A DNA stretch of 64,000 nucleotides, from assembly GCF_003545815.1 (NCBI RefSeq), contig NZ_PDUW01000005.1:1-64000 (forward strand), in the 5' to 3' direction. The notes below the pieces were generated by a model, which was given only the letters and a program-made list of their open reading frames with translations, did not search any database and was not told the DNA's origin. Positions within the stretch are counted from its first letter, which is position 1, and each line of letters begins with the position of its first letter. A program made the translations under genes and the position numbers. The stretch is from Pusillimonas caeni. GTDB taxonomy: Bacteria > Pseudomonadota > Gammaproteobacteria > Burkholderiales > Burkholderiaceae_B. Positions 7,976 through 17,307 of this stretch are shown piece after piece.

Positions 7976-10117
7976 CTAATCGCCGAACGAGCGGTCCAGC
8001 AGCTTTTCAAAGCCCTGGGCATTGACGGGAGCCGAATACAGAAAGCCCTGGGCGAAGTCGCAGCCGGCCTCGGCCAGCACCTTGCGCTGCCCCGGCGTGG
8101 TGACGCCTTCGGCGATTACCGACAGCCCCAGCTTGCGCGCCATGAGGATGATGGCCTCGCACAGGCGCTGGTCCTGCGGGCTGCGTTCGATATTGCGCAC
8201 GAAGGACATGTCGATCTTCAGATAGCCGATGTGATGGGTAAGCAGATAGGGCAACGATGAATAGCCGGTGCCGAAATCGTCCAGCGCAATCTGTATGCCG
8301 GCATCGCTGAAGGCCAGCAGCTTGTGGCTGATCTGTGGACTGATGTCCATGAGCAGCCTTTCGGTGATTTCCACCACCATGCCTTCGCCGGGCACACCGA
8401 GCTTGTGCAGGCTGGCCAGCAGATCGGCCGGATGCAGCTTGCGGCTGGCGAATTGCGCCGGCGACATATTGACCGCCATCTGGAAATCAGGCTGCCTTCG
8501 GCGCCACTGCGCCAGCTGACGGGCGGCTTCTCGGAACACCCAGTTGCCCATGTCGACGATAAGGCCGGTTTCTTCGGCCTCATGCATGAAATGCATGGGA
8601 CTGAGCAGGCCGTTGCGCGGATGCTGCCAGCGCAGCAGCGCCTCGGCCTTGACCACCCGGCCGCTGAGCAGGTCGATGATGGGCTGGTAGTACAGGACGA
8701 GCTGCCCGGCGTCCAGCGCCCCGGACAGGTCGCGCACCAACTGGCGGCGCAGGCCGGCCTCGCGCCGCATGCCGGGCGCGTATACGCTGTAGCCGTTGCG
8801 GCCCTGGTCCTTGGCCGCGTACATGGCCAGATCCGCATTGTGGATGAGCTCGTCGGCGCTCTCGCCGTCGCGGGGGTAGAAGGCCGCGCCTATGCTGACG
8901 GATATTAGGCCGCGGTCGTCGCCCAGCAAATAGGGTTCGGCCACGGCGCGCACGATTTTCTCGCACAGGCCGCGGGTTTCCTCTTCGCCGCAGATGCCGT
9001 CGGCGACAATGCAGAATTCGTCTCCGCCCAGCCGGGCGACCAGGTCCGAGCGGCGCACGCAGGCCAGCAGGCGAGCGGCCACCTGACGCAGCATTTCGTC
9101 GCCCTTGCCGTGGCCCAGCGTGTCGTTGATTTCCTTGAAGAGATCCAGGTCGAGATACAGCAGGACGAACGCCGAACCGGTGTGGCGGGCATACAGCATC
9201 TTGGCTTCCAGCCCCTGTTGCAGCATGAGCCGGTTGGGCAGGCCCGTGAGATAATCGTAATGAGCCTGGTGCCAGATTCGCTCGTCGCGCCGTTTTTTTT
9301 CGGTGACGTCCGAGAACAGCCCGACCCGGCAGCGTACGCTGCCATCGTCGTTATAGGAAGTGCTGATCGTCAACCGTTCGGCGTACTCTTCGCCGTTCTT
9401 GCGCCGGTTCCAGATTTCGCCCTCCCAGCTTCCGCTGCGGCGGATGGATCTCCACATCGCCCTGAAAAAAGCCGGGTCGTGCCGGCCCGAACTCAACACG
9501 CTGATGCGGCGCCCCACCACTTCGTCCAGGCTGTAGCCGGTGATATCGGTGAACGCGGGATTGACGGTGATGACGATGCCGTTGGCGTCGGTCACGACCA
9601 TGGCATCGCTGCTGTGCTGGTAAACCAGCGACGTGAGCTGCGCCATGGCTTCTTCCTGCTTGCGGCGCGTCACGTCGAGCATCACTCCCGCGATCAAGCG
9701 CCTGCCCTCGACATCCAGCCGCGAGCCGAAAACCTCCACGTCGATAAACGAGCCGTCCTTGCAGCGCGCCCTGCGTTCGTAGTGGATGTCTTTTTCTTCG
9801 GCGAGCGTCTGCTGCAGTTTCTCGGCCACACGCTGGCGCTCGTCGTGCGCCACCACGTCGAAGATGGAAATGCCCAGCATTTCGGCGCGCTGATAGCCCA
9901 GCATCCGTGCCAAGCGGTCGTTGACATACAGGAAGCGATCGTCTTCCAACAGGTACATGCCCACAGCGGCGTGATCGGCCAGGCTTGCGTGCATGGCCGG
10001 CGTCCATGGGGAAATGCGATCCAGACGGGAGAATTCGGGTCGATGACGTTGCCACTCTTCAACCATAGGCCGTCCATCCAAAAATAGGACTGCTGCTGTG
10101 AAGCCGCCCTGCTGCAA
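7976..10117 (-). CDS. PAS-PAS-GGDEF-EAL cyclic-di-GMP protein
   Basis: A 713-residue protein without membrane segments. PAS domains span about residues 42-150 and 165-280, the diguanylate cyclase domain about 285-445 and the phosphodiesterase domain about 460-705. The cyclase signature GGDEF (364-368) is intact, with an RxxD inhibitory site at 355-358 exactly five residues before it. The EAL motif (492-494) is also intact, so both activities are possible. The PAS domains suggest sensing of redox, ligand or oxygen state. The gene stands alone, convergent with lnt. A later Met (residue 19) is an alternative start. Confidence 0.9.
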   Translation of the reverse strand: MQQGGFTAAVLFLDGRPMVEEWQRHRPEFSRLDRISPWTPAMHASLADHAAVGMYLLEDDRFLYVNDRLARMLGYQRAEMLGISIFDVVAHDERQRVAEKLQQTLAEEKDIHYERRARCKDGSFIDVEVFGSRLDVEGRRLIAGVMLDVTRRKQEEAMAQLTSLVYQHSSDAMVVTDANGIVITVNPAFTDITGYSLDEVVGRRISVLSSGRHDPAFFRAMWRSIRRSGSWEGEIWNRRKNGEEYAERLTISTSYNDDGSVRCRVGLFSDVTEKKRRDERIWHQAHYDYLTGLPNRLMLQQGLEAKMLYARHTGSAFVLLYLDLDLFKEINDTLGHGKGDEMLRQVAARLLACVRRSDLVARLGGDEFCIVADGICGEEETRGLCEKIVRAVAEPYLLGDDRGLISVSIGAAFYPRDGESADELIHNADLAMYAAKDQGRNGYSVYAPGMRREAGLRRQLVRDLSGALDAGQLVLYYQPIIDLLSGRVVKAEALLRWQHPRNGLLSPMHFMHEAEETGLIVDMGNWVFREAARQLAQWRRRQPDFQMAVNMSPAQFASRKLHPADLLASLHKLGVPGEGMVVEITERLLMDISPQISHKLLAFSDAGIQIALDDFGTGYSSLPYLLTHHIGYLKIDMSFVRNIERSPQDQRLCEAIILMARKLGLSVIAEGVTTPGQRKVLAEAGCDFAQGFLYSAPVNAQGFEKLLDRSFGD

Positions 10118-10436
10118 AGGCGGGCGCCGATCAAGTGCGCGGAATCAGGCGCATCTAAATTTGAATATCGGCATTAGACGTCTATTGTACGCTTTTCGAA
10201 ACCCGTCGTTACAAAAGCTCGCAAGCAAAAATTCCTGTCTTCTTCCGCTTGCATTTCGGGGCGATCGAAACGCGCAAAAGCGCTTCAGTCCTTACTGGCC
10301 GCGGCCTCCTCACCGCTGTCGGCCCTGCCGCGAAGGCGCCAGCCATTTCCGTCGCACGCTCATCTGTTTCCTTTTCTACTTGCACAAAAAAATTTTATGG
10401 TGCATAATTTCGCTTCTTTGCTAGGCACCGCAACAC
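10118..10436. other. intergenic region before the tRNA cluster
   Basis: This 319-bp gap lies between the divergently transcribed GGDEF-EAL gene and tRNA-Ala. It is clearly richer in A and T than the flanking genes. I see a probable tRNA promoter at 10380-10408 and no open frame with coding character. Confidence 0.6.
10380..10408 (+). promoter_or_regulatory. probable sigma-70 promoter of tRNA-Ala
   Basis: TTGCAC (10380-10385) and CATAAT (10403-10408) are separated by exactly 17 bp. Transcription would start about 20 bases before the tRNA. The -10 matches consensus at five of six positions, the -35 at only three. Confidence 0.45.
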
Positions 10437-10512
<76 letters not shown>

Positions 10513-10618
10513 GTTCCTACAAAGAAGCAGTAGAAAGGCTTGTTAAGCAAATAGCAGTAATGTGGGCCCAAACGCCCGGCGCTTGAAGAAGTTGCCGCCA
10601 AAAGCAGCGTACGCTTCG

Positions 10619-10627
10619 TGCTATAAT
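10619..10627 (+). promoter_or_regulatory. extended -10 promoter before tRNA-Glu
   Basis: TGCTATAAT is a perfect extended -10 element lying 21 bp before tRNA-Glu. There is no good -35 at 16-18 bp, which is tolerated when the TGn extension is present. It suggests tRNA-Glu and tRNA-Asp have their own promoter in addition to read-through from tRNA-Ala. Confidence 0.6.
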
Positions 10628-10648
10628 TTACGGCTTGTTTGTCCTTGT

Positions 10649-10724
10649 GTCCCCTTCGTCTAGAGGCCTAGGACACCACCCTTTCACGGTGGGTACAGGG
10701 GTTCGAATCCCCTAGGGGACGCCA
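10649..10724 (+). tRNA. tRNA-Glu (anticodon TTC)
   Basis: A 76-nt cloverleaf. The acceptor strand GTCCCCT pairs with AGGGGAC, the anticodon TTC is at 10683-10685 in the loop CTTTCAC, the T-arm contains GGTTCGAATCC, and CCA is encoded. Confidence 0.96.
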
Positions 10725-10753
10725 GCACTTTCTGGCAAGCAGTACACCGCTGC

Positions 10754-10830
10754 GGAGCGGTAGTTCAGTTGGTTAGAATACCGGCCTGTCACGCCGGGGG
10801 TCGCGGGTTCGAGTCCCGTCCGCTCCGCCA
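10754..10830 (+). tRNA. tRNA-Asp (anticodon GTC)
   Basis: A 77-nt cloverleaf. The acceptor strand GGAGCGG pairs with CCGCTCC, the anticodon GTC is at 10788-10790 in the loop CTGTCAC, and CCA is encoded. It is the last gene of the tRNA cluster and is followed 11 bp later by a strong terminator. Confidence 0.96.
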
Positions 10831-10841
10831 CCGAATTCAGT

Positions 10842-10877
10842 AAAAAAGCACTTACAGCAAGTAAGTGCTTTTTTTTT
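10842..10877 (+). terminator. intrinsic terminator of the tRNA cluster
   Basis: AGCACTTAC (10847-10855) pairs with GTAAGTGCT (10861-10869) around a five-base loop. The stem is flanked by six A on the left and a run of nine T on the right. Confidence 0.9.
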
Positions 10878-10926
10878 CGCCTCGCTCGTGCCTTCCCATG
10901 CATGAAGAGGTTGCCGGAGGCAAACG

Positions 10927-11589
10927 ATGACACGAGTTCGCGTCGAGGGCTTCACCATCTCGCTCGATGGATACGGAGCCGGTCCGCATCAAGACATCGA
11001 CCATCCGCTCGGCGTTGGCGGGGCGGAACTGCATCAGTGGCTGATCCCGACACGCACGTTCCAGCGGACCTTGTTCGGCAAGGATGACGGCACGACCGGC
11101 GTCGACGATGACTTCGCCGCTCGCGGCTTCCTGAACGTCGGAGCCTGGATTCTCGGAAGGAACATGTTCGGGCCCGTTCGCGGGGAATGGCCGGACACGA
11201 GCTGGAAAGGCTGGTGGGGAGACAACCCGCCGTACCATGTACCCGCCTTCATCTTGACTCATCATGCTCGCGCCCCCATCGAGATGGAAGGCGGCACGAC
11301 GTTCCACTTCATAACGGGGGGCATACACGAAGCGCTCGACCGCGCACGCGAAGCCGCCGGCGGACTGGATGTGCGGATCGGCGGCGGGCCGGACACGATT
11401 CGGCAGTATCTGCGCGAAGGCTTGATCGACGAGCTGCACATCGCCATCGCCCCCGTCCTGCTCGGCCGGGGAGAATCGCTGTTTCAAGAGGTCGACCTGC
11501 GGACGCTGGGATACGAATGCGTTGAATCCGTAGCAACGGAGAAGGCCACGCATATCGTCCTAAGGCGCCAAGGGCACACGGGCGCCTGA
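10927..11589 (+). CDS. dihydrofolate reductase / RibD C-terminal domain family protein
   Basis: A 220-residue protein with the RibD_C/DHFR-like fold (Rossmann-type alpha-beta core). The N-terminal strand MTRVRVEGFTISLDGYGAG, the GAWILGRNMFGP segment and the nucleotide-binding RIGGGPDTIRQYL near residue 155 are typical, as is the following DELHIAIAPVLLGRGESLF. Members reduce nucleotide-like substrates with NAD(P)H, but the substrate is rarely known and I cannot assign one here. It sits alone between the tRNA terminator and the convergent hydroxyacid dehydrogenase gene. Confidence 0.85.
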   Translation: MTRVRVEGFTISLDGYGAGPHQDIDHPLGVGGAELHQWLIPTRTFQRTLFGKDDGTTGVDDDFAARGFLNVGAWILGRNMFGPVRGEWPDTSWKGWWGDNPPYHVPAFILTHHARAPIEMEGGTTFHFITGGIHEALDRAREAAGGLDVRIGGGPDTIRQYLREGLIDELHIAIAPVLLGRGESLFQEVDLRTLGYECVESVATEKATHIVLRRQGHTGA

Positions 11590-11623
11590 CTGCCGCCATC
11601 GTCCTTCGGCGCCTTTCGCTTGG

Positions 11624-12769
11624 TCAGGGCGCCGGCCCGATCGTCGGGACGCCTCGCCGAACATATTCGGCGTCCAGCAACTTGGTATCGGGGCAACCCA
11701 GCTGGACGAGTGTGTTCCGGTACTCTTCCTGCAGCAGGCCCAAGGCATGGAATACGCCCGCTTCGCCGGCGCAGGCCAGGCCGTACAGCGCGGCGCGGCC
11801 CACCATGACGGCGCGCGCGCCCAGCGCCACGGCCTTGGCGATGTCGCTGCCGCGGCGTATGCCGCCATCGACCAGAATGTCGAAGCCGGGCATCGGCGCC
11901 AGCTGGGCCAGCACGTCCAGCGGCGCGCATGCGTCGTCCAGCTGCCGGCCGCCATGGTTCGACAGCACCACGCCGTCCATGCCCATCTTGCGGCAGCGCT
12001 CGACGTCGTCGGAATGCAGCACTCCCTTGACCAGCATTTTCCCGGGCCAGCTCTGGCGGATGGCGTCCAGGGCGGCCCAATCGAAGCTCTGGTCCATGGA
12101 CCGGCTCAGCAAAGCCGCCCGCGCTTCGGGGGACGGCATCTGGGAGGCATGGAAGTTTCCCAGCACCGGAAGGCCATGGCGCAGATAGCGCCATGACCAG
12201 GCGGGATGGCAAAGGCCGTCCCAAAGCGTGCGGATTCCATAGCGCACGGGCAGCCCGAAGCCGTTGCGCAAGTCGCGCTCGCGCTTGCCGTTGGCCACGA
12301 CGTCGGCGGTGACCACCAGGCATTCGTAGCCTGCGCTCTTCGCCCTCTCGACCAGCGACCGGGCCAGCCCCGGTTCGATGACATACAGTTGGAACCAGAG
12401 CCGCCCCGCGCTGAGTCCGGCTACCTGCTCCAGCGACATGCTGGACGCCGTGGACAAGGTGAAGGGAATGCCGCAGCGCTGCGCCGCGCGCGCCAGGGCC
12501 AGGTCGGCCTGCGGCCAGAACAGGGAGTTCAGGCCAGTGGGCGCCACGACGGCGGGAAACGCAATGTCCCGACCGAACATCGGGGTTTCGGGCCTGACGG
12601 CGCTCAGGTCGACCAGGCGCCGCGGCAGGAAGCGCCAATTCCGGTATGCCGCCGGATTGTCCCGCAGCGTACGCTCATCCAGGGCCCCGCCCTCGAGATA
12701 GTCATACACCATCTTCGGCAAAGTGCGACGCGCCTGCCGGCGCATGTCATATACGCTTACCCATTTCAT
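11624..12769 (-). CDS. FMN-dependent alpha-hydroxyacid dehydrogenase (LldD/MdlB family)
   Basis: A 381-residue TIM-barrel flavoenzyme. Visible family features are VYDYLEGGALDE at the N-terminus (active-site Tyr), FQLYV, the GKRERDLRNGF segment, the catalytic motif SNHGGRQLD with base His and substrate-carboxylate Arg, and the phosphate-binding VDGGIRRGSDIAKAVALGA. It would oxidise an L-2-hydroxyacid to the 2-ketoacid. It is the last gene of the tct-enolase-porin operon, so its substrate is probably the transported acid or its product. Lactate and mandelate are known family substrates, but the gene neighbourhood does not settle which applies. Confidence 0.88.
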   Translation of the reverse strand: MKWVSVYDMRRQARRTLPKMVYDYLEGGALDERTLRDNPAAYRNWRFLPRRLVDLSAVRPETPMFGRDIAFPAVVAPTGLNSLFWPQADLALARAAQRCGIPFTLSTASSMSLEQVAGLSAGRLWFQLYVIEPGLARSLVERAKSAGYECLVVTADVVANGKRERDLRNGFGLPVRYGIRTLWDGLCHPAWSWRYLRHGLPVLGNFHASQMPSPEARAALLSRSMDQSFDWAALDAIRQSWPGKMLVKGVLHSDDVERCRKMGMDGVVLSNHGGRQLDDACAPLDVLAQLAPMPGFDILVDGGIRRGSDIAKAVALGARAVMVGRAALYGLACAGEAGVFHALGLLQEEYRNTLVQLGCPDTKLLDAEYVRRGVPTIGPAP

Positions 12770-12818
12770 GTATCAACTACCGCCTTCATTTCGCCTCGCA
12801 CTCATGGCCCTTGCCACG

Positions 12819-13964
12819 TCAGAAATGGTGGGTCAGCCCTACCGCCACGCTGGTCTGGCTCCCTCCCGCCTCGGCCTGGAAACCCGCGCCAGACGTGCCG
12901 CTCGAGGCCGAGTTGGCGGCATAGCCCTTGTTGTCCATGTAGGCAGCCGATATGAAGACATGGGTACGCTTGGAGAACAGATAGCGGGCGCGAGCCACAT
13001 AGAACCATGACTTGGAGCCGACGTCCGCGTCCTTGTAGCGCAAATAGTTCACCGAACCGTCCAAGACCACGGCAGGACTCGCCTGATATGCCGCGTTCAG
13101 GGACCACATGTCGCTGCGATCGCCCAGAGACCCCGCATAGCTGGCCATCCCCGCATCGTTCTTGCGGTTCAGGTAGATCAGGCTGAGCTTGAGGTCGTCG
13201 AACTTGACGTAGCCGTTGAGCGTCCAGTGCCTGTCCTTTTCGTCCTTGAGCAGGGGCGCTCCGGCGCCATACCATTCGTTCCAGGCGCCGCCGCCGGCGT
13301 CCGTGCCTTGCAGGACGTCGTAGGCCGCCGCGACGCCCCAGTTCGCCGCATCGTAGCCCAGCATCACCGACCAGGCCTGGCATGCGGTCTGGTCGGTGTA
13401 ATCGACTCCGCAGCCCTTCAGCGTCTCGCGGCCGCGCGCGTAGGCGGCGCCGAAGCGCAAGCCGTCGAACTTGCCGAGATAGGTGATGGAGTTGTCCATT
13501 CTCGTATTGGGTATGTAGCTGTTCAGCGACGCCAGGCCGTGCGTATTGGACCCAAGCAGGTCGGCCTCCGCCAGGCCCCGCTTGAGCATGTTGTATTGCC
13601 GGCCGAAGGCAAGCTGGCCGAAATCGCCCTTCAGGCCGACCCATGCCTGGCGGCCGAACAGGCGCTCCCCTTGCCGCGCAACGCCCGTGGCGGTGTTGAA
13701 TCCCGACTCCAGTACGAAGGCCGCGCTCAGGCCATTGCCCAGGTCCTCTTTGCCGCGCAGGCCCCAGCGGGACGAGATGGAAGACGTGACGTTGTTGAAA
13801 TGGACCGAACTGTGCTTCTTGCCGGTCTCGACGTCGTAGACGTTGTTGACGTACTCGATTCCCGTCCCGACGATGCCGTACAAGCTCACGTTCGTCGAGC
13901 TCTGCGCACTTGCCATCATCGGAAGTACGGATGCAATACCGATTGCAATAGTTTTTGGTTTCAC
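12819..13964 (-). CDS. Gram-negative outer-membrane porin (OmpC/porin_4 type)
   Basis: A 381-residue trimeric-porin-family protein with a signal peptide (KPKTIAIGIASVLPMMASAQ), the mature start SSTNVSLYGIVGTGIEYV and the C-terminal phenylalanine of beta-barrel proteins (VGLTHHF). I place the start at GTG 13964: an upstream in-frame ATG at 13979 would put the strong ribosome site GGAGGAG inside the coding sequence, whereas it is well spaced for the GTG. Lying between the enolase and dehydrogenase genes, it probably admits the same substrate into the periplasm. Confidence 0.9.
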   Translation of the reverse strand: MKPKTIAIGIASVLPMMASAQSSTNVSLYGIVGTGIEYVNNVYDVETGKKHSSVHFNNVTSSISSRWGLRGKEDLGNGLSAAFVLESGFNTATGVARQGERLFGRQAWVGLKGDFGQLAFGRQYNMLKRGLAEADLLGSNTHGLASLNSYIPNTRMDNSITYLGKFDGLRFGAAYARGRETLKGCGVDYTDQTACQAWSVMLGYDAANWGVAAAYDVLQGTDAGGGAWNEWYGAGAPLLKDEKDRHWTLNGYVKFDDLKLSLIYLNRKNDAGMASYAGSLGDRSDMWSLNAAYQASPAVVLDGSVNYLRYKDADVGSKSWFYVARARYLFSKRTHVFISAAYMDNKGYAANSASSGTSGAGFQAEAGGSQTSVAVGLTHHF

Positions 13965-14057
13965 TGCTATCTCCTCCATTGGCGGTCAAAAGGGTTCAAT
14001 ATCGTTGTCGCGGGCAACACGCCGCCAATCGGGACGCCAGTCGGACGCCCGTTGCGG

Positions 14058-14082
14058 CCCTGAGCCGCCGCTTGGCTCAGGG
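14058..14082 (-). repeat. hairpin between enolase and porin genes
   Basis: CCCTGAGCC (14058-14066) pairs perfectly with GGCTCAGGG (14074-14082) around a seven-base loop, just after the end of the enolase-family gene in the direction of transcription. No T-run follows. It may stabilise the upstream mRNA or reduce read-through into the porin gene. Confidence 0.6.
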
Positions 14083-14108
14083 AAAGCTATGGATGCAAGC
14101 GGAAGGGG

Positions 14109-15254
14109 TCAGGACGGCCGCGTGGCAAACTCGCTCAGCGCGTCACGATTCAAGGTGAATCCGAGGCCTGGAGTGTTCGGCAGCTCGAGCCATCCGTCGC
14201 GAGGGACGGGAAGATCATTGAATATCTTGCTCAGGCATTCGACCGAAAAGATGTGGTACTCGATCATTCCTCCGTTGCGCAGGCCGGCGTGCAGATGCAT
14301 GTTGTGGAAGGGCCATGCCCCGCCGTTGTCGATGTTGACGCCAAACCCTTCCGCCATGGCCGCAATTTTGCGGCACAAGGTGATGCCTCCGGTGATGGCC
14401 ACGTTGGGCTGCAGCACATCCAGCGAACCATGAAGGAGGAAATCCCTGAACTTCTGGATCTGCCCTTCGTTCTGCCCACCCGCCAGGGGGATTCTCGTTT
14501 TGCCGCGCAGTTCGCGCAGGCCGTGCACGTCGTTCGCGACCAGCGGCTCTTCGAAGAACGAGATGTCGAAAGCCTCGATGCGTTGGGCCAACCACGTCGC
14601 GTGATAAAGGTCCAGATTGCAGTTCGCATCGACGAACAGCTCGGCCTCCTCGCCCGCCGCCTCGCGCAGGATCTCGACCCGCTTGATGTCCTCGCGCATC
14701 ACATCCATCAGGGGACGCGGCTCGTCCCGCCGCTTCAGGCCATTGTGTCCCACCACCATCTTGAACTTGCTGAACCCCCTCGCCTTCCAGGCGGTGGCCA
14801 CTTCAGCCAGCTGCTCGCGATCGAAGAAGTCGAATCCGATGGTGGCATAGGTCTGCACTTTCGGACGCGCCCCGCCCAGCAGCCTCCAGACGGGCAGGCC
14901 CAGCTCCTGTCCCTTGATGTCCCACAGGGCCAGGTCCACGGCGGCGATGGCATGCATGGCATAGCCCGATTGTCCGCGAGGCGTCATCATCCAGTAGAGC
15001 TTGTCCCAGATTCTCTCGATATTCAGCGCGTCCTGGCCGACCAGCGCCGGCGCCGCGATGTCGTTGATCGCGCATGCGACGACGCTTTCCTCCGTGATCG
15101 CGGTCATGCCGACGCCGACATGGCCCGCCTCGGTCGTGATTTCAACGATACAAATACCCAGCTCGTGCTGGTTCTTCCGACCGCAATAGTCGAAGGAAGC
15201 GGGAACAGAGAGGGCCGTCGCCCGGACCTCGGTGATTTTTGTCGACTTGCTCAT
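14109..15254 (-). CDS. mandelate racemase / muconate lactonizing enzyme family protein
   Basis: A 381-residue enolase-superfamily enzyme with an N-terminal capping domain (to about residue 125) and a TIM barrel. The KxK catalytic pair is K163-F-K165. Metal ligands align as D209 (FVDAN) and E235 (FEEP), each 26 residues apart as in mandelate racemase, but the third position, 26 further on, is Q261 (AGGQNEG) instead of Glu. A histidine-rich IDNGGAWPFHNMHLHAG segment holds the candidate catalytic His. It is probably an acid-sugar dehydratase or racemase; the substrate cannot be read from the sequence. It lies in the tct operon. Confidence 0.85.
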   Translation of the reverse strand: MSKSTKITEVRATALSVPASFDYCGRKNQHELGICIVEITTEAGHVGVGMTAITEESVVACAINDIAAPALVGQDALNIERIWDKLYWMMTPRGQSGYAMHAIAAVDLALWDIKGQELGLPVWRLLGGARPKVQTYATIGFDFFDREQLAEVATAWKARGFSKFKMVVGHNGLKRRDEPRPLMDVMREDIKRVEILREAAGEEAELFVDANCNLDLYHATWLAQRIEAFDISFFEEPLVANDVHGLRELRGKTRIPLAGGQNEGQIQKFRDFLLHGSLDVLQPNVAITGGITLCRKIAAMAEGFGVNIDNGGAWPFHNMHLHAGLRNGGMIEYHIFSVECLSKIFNDLPVPRDGWLELPNTPGLGFTLNRDALSEFATRPS

Positions 15255-15329
15255 GACTGCAATAACTCCTGATGAGTGATGCGTCGCCGGCTACTCGCCG
15301 GACCGGACGCATCCATTCCAAAAAACAGA

Positions 15330-16802
15330 TCAAGCCTTTCTGGATTCGCGCAGGGCGCTTATGGCCACCCAAAGCAATGTCGCGACCGACGCGGCGACGA
15401 AGAACAGGCTGATCGGGCGTGTCAGCAGCGGCAGGTAGCTGCCGTCATACAAGACCAGGCCGGATCTCAGATTGACTTCCGCGATCGGGGTCAGAATGTA
15501 GGCGATGATGAACGGACCGACGGGCATCCTGGCCTTCTGCAGCAGGAAACCGAAGACACCGAAGCCCAGCATGACCAGGACGTCGAAGAAGTCGTTCGAC
15601 ACGGAGAAGGCGCCGATCACGCAGAACACCACGATCACGGGAAACAAGACCGATTTGTCGAGATACATCAGCTTGGCCAGAAGCGGCGTCGCGATCCACA
15701 TGATGAGGAAAACGATGATGTTCGCCAGCAAGGCGCCCGCAATGATGGTGTAGGCGATGTCGGGGTTGGAGCTGAACAGCAGGGGCCCCGGATTCAGATC
15801 GTGAATCACCATTGCGCCCAGCAGTATGGCGGTGGTCACCGAGCCCGGTATGCCCAAGGCGATGAGGGGCGCCAGAGAGCCCACCGCGGCGGCGTTGTTG
15901 GCCGTCTCGGACGCGACAATGCCCTCGCTGGCCCCCTTTCCGAATTGATCGGCGTTCTTCGAGGTGGCCTTGGCCACGCCATAGGAAACGATGGAGGCGG
16001 TGGTGGCGCCGATACCCGGCAAGATCCCGATCCATGTCCCGATGACCGAGGAACGGATCAGGTTCCAGCCGTTGATACGGAAGTCCCTCAGCTTGAAGGC
16101 CACTTTATTGGACACGCTGTCGACGATCTCCGCCACAGCCGCCGTCTTCGACACGTCGATCAGCACCTGGCTCAGGACCAGCATCCCGAGCATGACCGGC
16201 AAGAGTGAAAAGCCGTTGTCCAGGGCGCTCACGCCGAAGGTCAGCCTCAGCGATCCGGAGACGGGGTCGATGCCCGGGAAGGACAACAAGGCGCCGAGTC
16301 CCGCCGAGATGAGACCGTTGACGAATCCTCCCTTGGAGATCGCCGCGATCAGGACCAGCGCCACCAGCGTCATCGAGAATATCTCGTACGGACCGAACCG
16401 CACGGCGAAGTCGGAAAGCGGCGGGGAGAATACGGCCAGAACCACCCATGCCAGCATGCCTCCCGCCAGAGAAGCGCCCACTCCCAGTCCCAGGGCCCGC
16501 GAAGGCTCTCCCTTCTGGGCCATCGGGTAACCGTCCAGCGTCGTCATGATCGCGGACTCTGTCCCCGGCATGTTCATCAACGTGGCGCTGATCAGCCCGC
16601 CGGTCGTGGCGCCTATGTATATCGTTATCAGAAGAATCAGCGCATCGCTCGCGCTCATGAAATAGGTCAGCGGCAGCGCCAGCGCAATGACCATCGCGCC
16701 GGACAGGCCCGGAATGGCGCCCACGAAAATACCAAGGCTCGCGCCGACTGCGGCCCAAAGCAAGCCGTTCACCGAAAAAGCGGCGAGATATCCTTCCATC
16801 AT
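15330..16802 (-). CDS. tctA: tripartite tricarboxylate transporter, large membrane subunit TctA
   Basis: A 490-residue polytopic protein of the TctA family. The glycine/proline-rich signature GAIPGLSGAMVIALALPLTYF near residue 30 and the repeat-related GILPGIGATTASIVSYGVAKA near 260 are both present. About twelve membrane helices are predicted by hydropathy. It forms the channel of a secondary, ion-coupled uptake system with TctB and the periplasmic TctC, encoded just upstream. Two adjacent ATG codons (16802 and 16799) follow a GAGGG ribosome site. Confidence 0.93.
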   Translation of the reverse strand: MMEGYLAAFSVNGLLWAAVGASLGIFVGAIPGLSGAMVIALALPLTYFMSASDALILLITIYIGATTGGLISATLMNMPGTESAIMTTLDGYPMAQKGEPSRALGLGVGASLAGGMLAWVVLAVFSPPLSDFAVRFGPYEIFSMTLVALVLIAAISKGGFVNGLISAGLGALLSFPGIDPVSGSLRLTFGVSALDNGFSLLPVMLGMLVLSQVLIDVSKTAAVAEIVDSVSNKVAFKLRDFRINGWNLIRSSVIGTWIGILPGIGATTASIVSYGVAKATSKNADQFGKGASEGIVASETANNAAAVGSLAPLIALGIPGSVTTAILLGAMVIHDLNPGPLLFSSNPDIAYTIIAGALLANIIVFLIMWIATPLLAKLMYLDKSVLFPVIVVFCVIGAFSVSNDFFDVLVMLGFGVFGFLLQKARMPVGPFIIAYILTPIAEVNLRSGLVLYDGSYLPLLTRPISLFFVAASVATLLWVAISALRESRKA

Positions 16803-16827
16803 GTCTTAGCCCTCTCTGGATTCCCGC

Positions 16828-17283
16828 TCACAGGAAGAAATGAAAAACCCGGGTGGCGACATAATCGACGGCGGCGGAGAAAATCGCCGTGGCGACGACC
16901 GCCTTGATGATCGTTCCGGCCGTGCGCAGCCTGACCAGATACAGGAAGGAAACGGTCAGAAAACAGAACACTGCTATACCGAACCCAAGCTTGAACACAT
17001 CGATCGCGAGGACGAACAGCACGATGAGGCCCAGCATGGCCAAAGATCTGAGCAAACCGCTTTCAGGCTGGCCGGCCTGCATGCCCCGCCCTTTCAGCAT
17101 TGCGGCCAGCTTGGCCAGGGCCATGACAAACAGGAAGACGGCTACCGCCTTGGGCAGCGAGGCCGCCCCCAGGGGCTCGTAGGCGCTCGGCTCGATGCTT
17201 AGCGACGAGGCATAGAACAGGGCCGCCAAGCCCAAAGAGAGCACAACGCTGATCCAGTCGTATCGGACACGTGGAGTAAACAT
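16828..17283 (-). CDS. tctB: tripartite tricarboxylate transporter, small membrane subunit TctB
   Basis: A 151-residue protein with four predicted membrane helices (about residues 10-28, 40-60, 83-115 and 125-150), as usual for TctB. It lies between tctC and tctA with gaps of about 25 bp and is clearly cotranscribed. Sequence conservation in this family is low, so the name rests largely on topology and position. Confidence 0.9.
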   Translation of the reverse strand: MFTPRVRYDWISVVLSLGLAALFYASSLSIEPSAYEPLGAASLPKAVAVFLFVMALAKLAAMLKGRGMQAGQPESGLLRSLAMLGLIVLFVLAIDVFKLGFGIAVFCFLTVSFLYLVRLRTAGTIIKAVVATAIFSAAVDYVATRVFHFFL

Positions 17284-17307
17284 GGCTTATCTCGCTATCG
17301 CTTGGTT

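Noticed and set aside
11624-15254. A complete mandelate pathway
   Set aside because: The dehydrogenase and enolase-family genes suggest it, but no benzoylformate decarboxylase or benzaldehyde dehydrogenase is present, and the enolase enzyme lacks the third Glu ligand.
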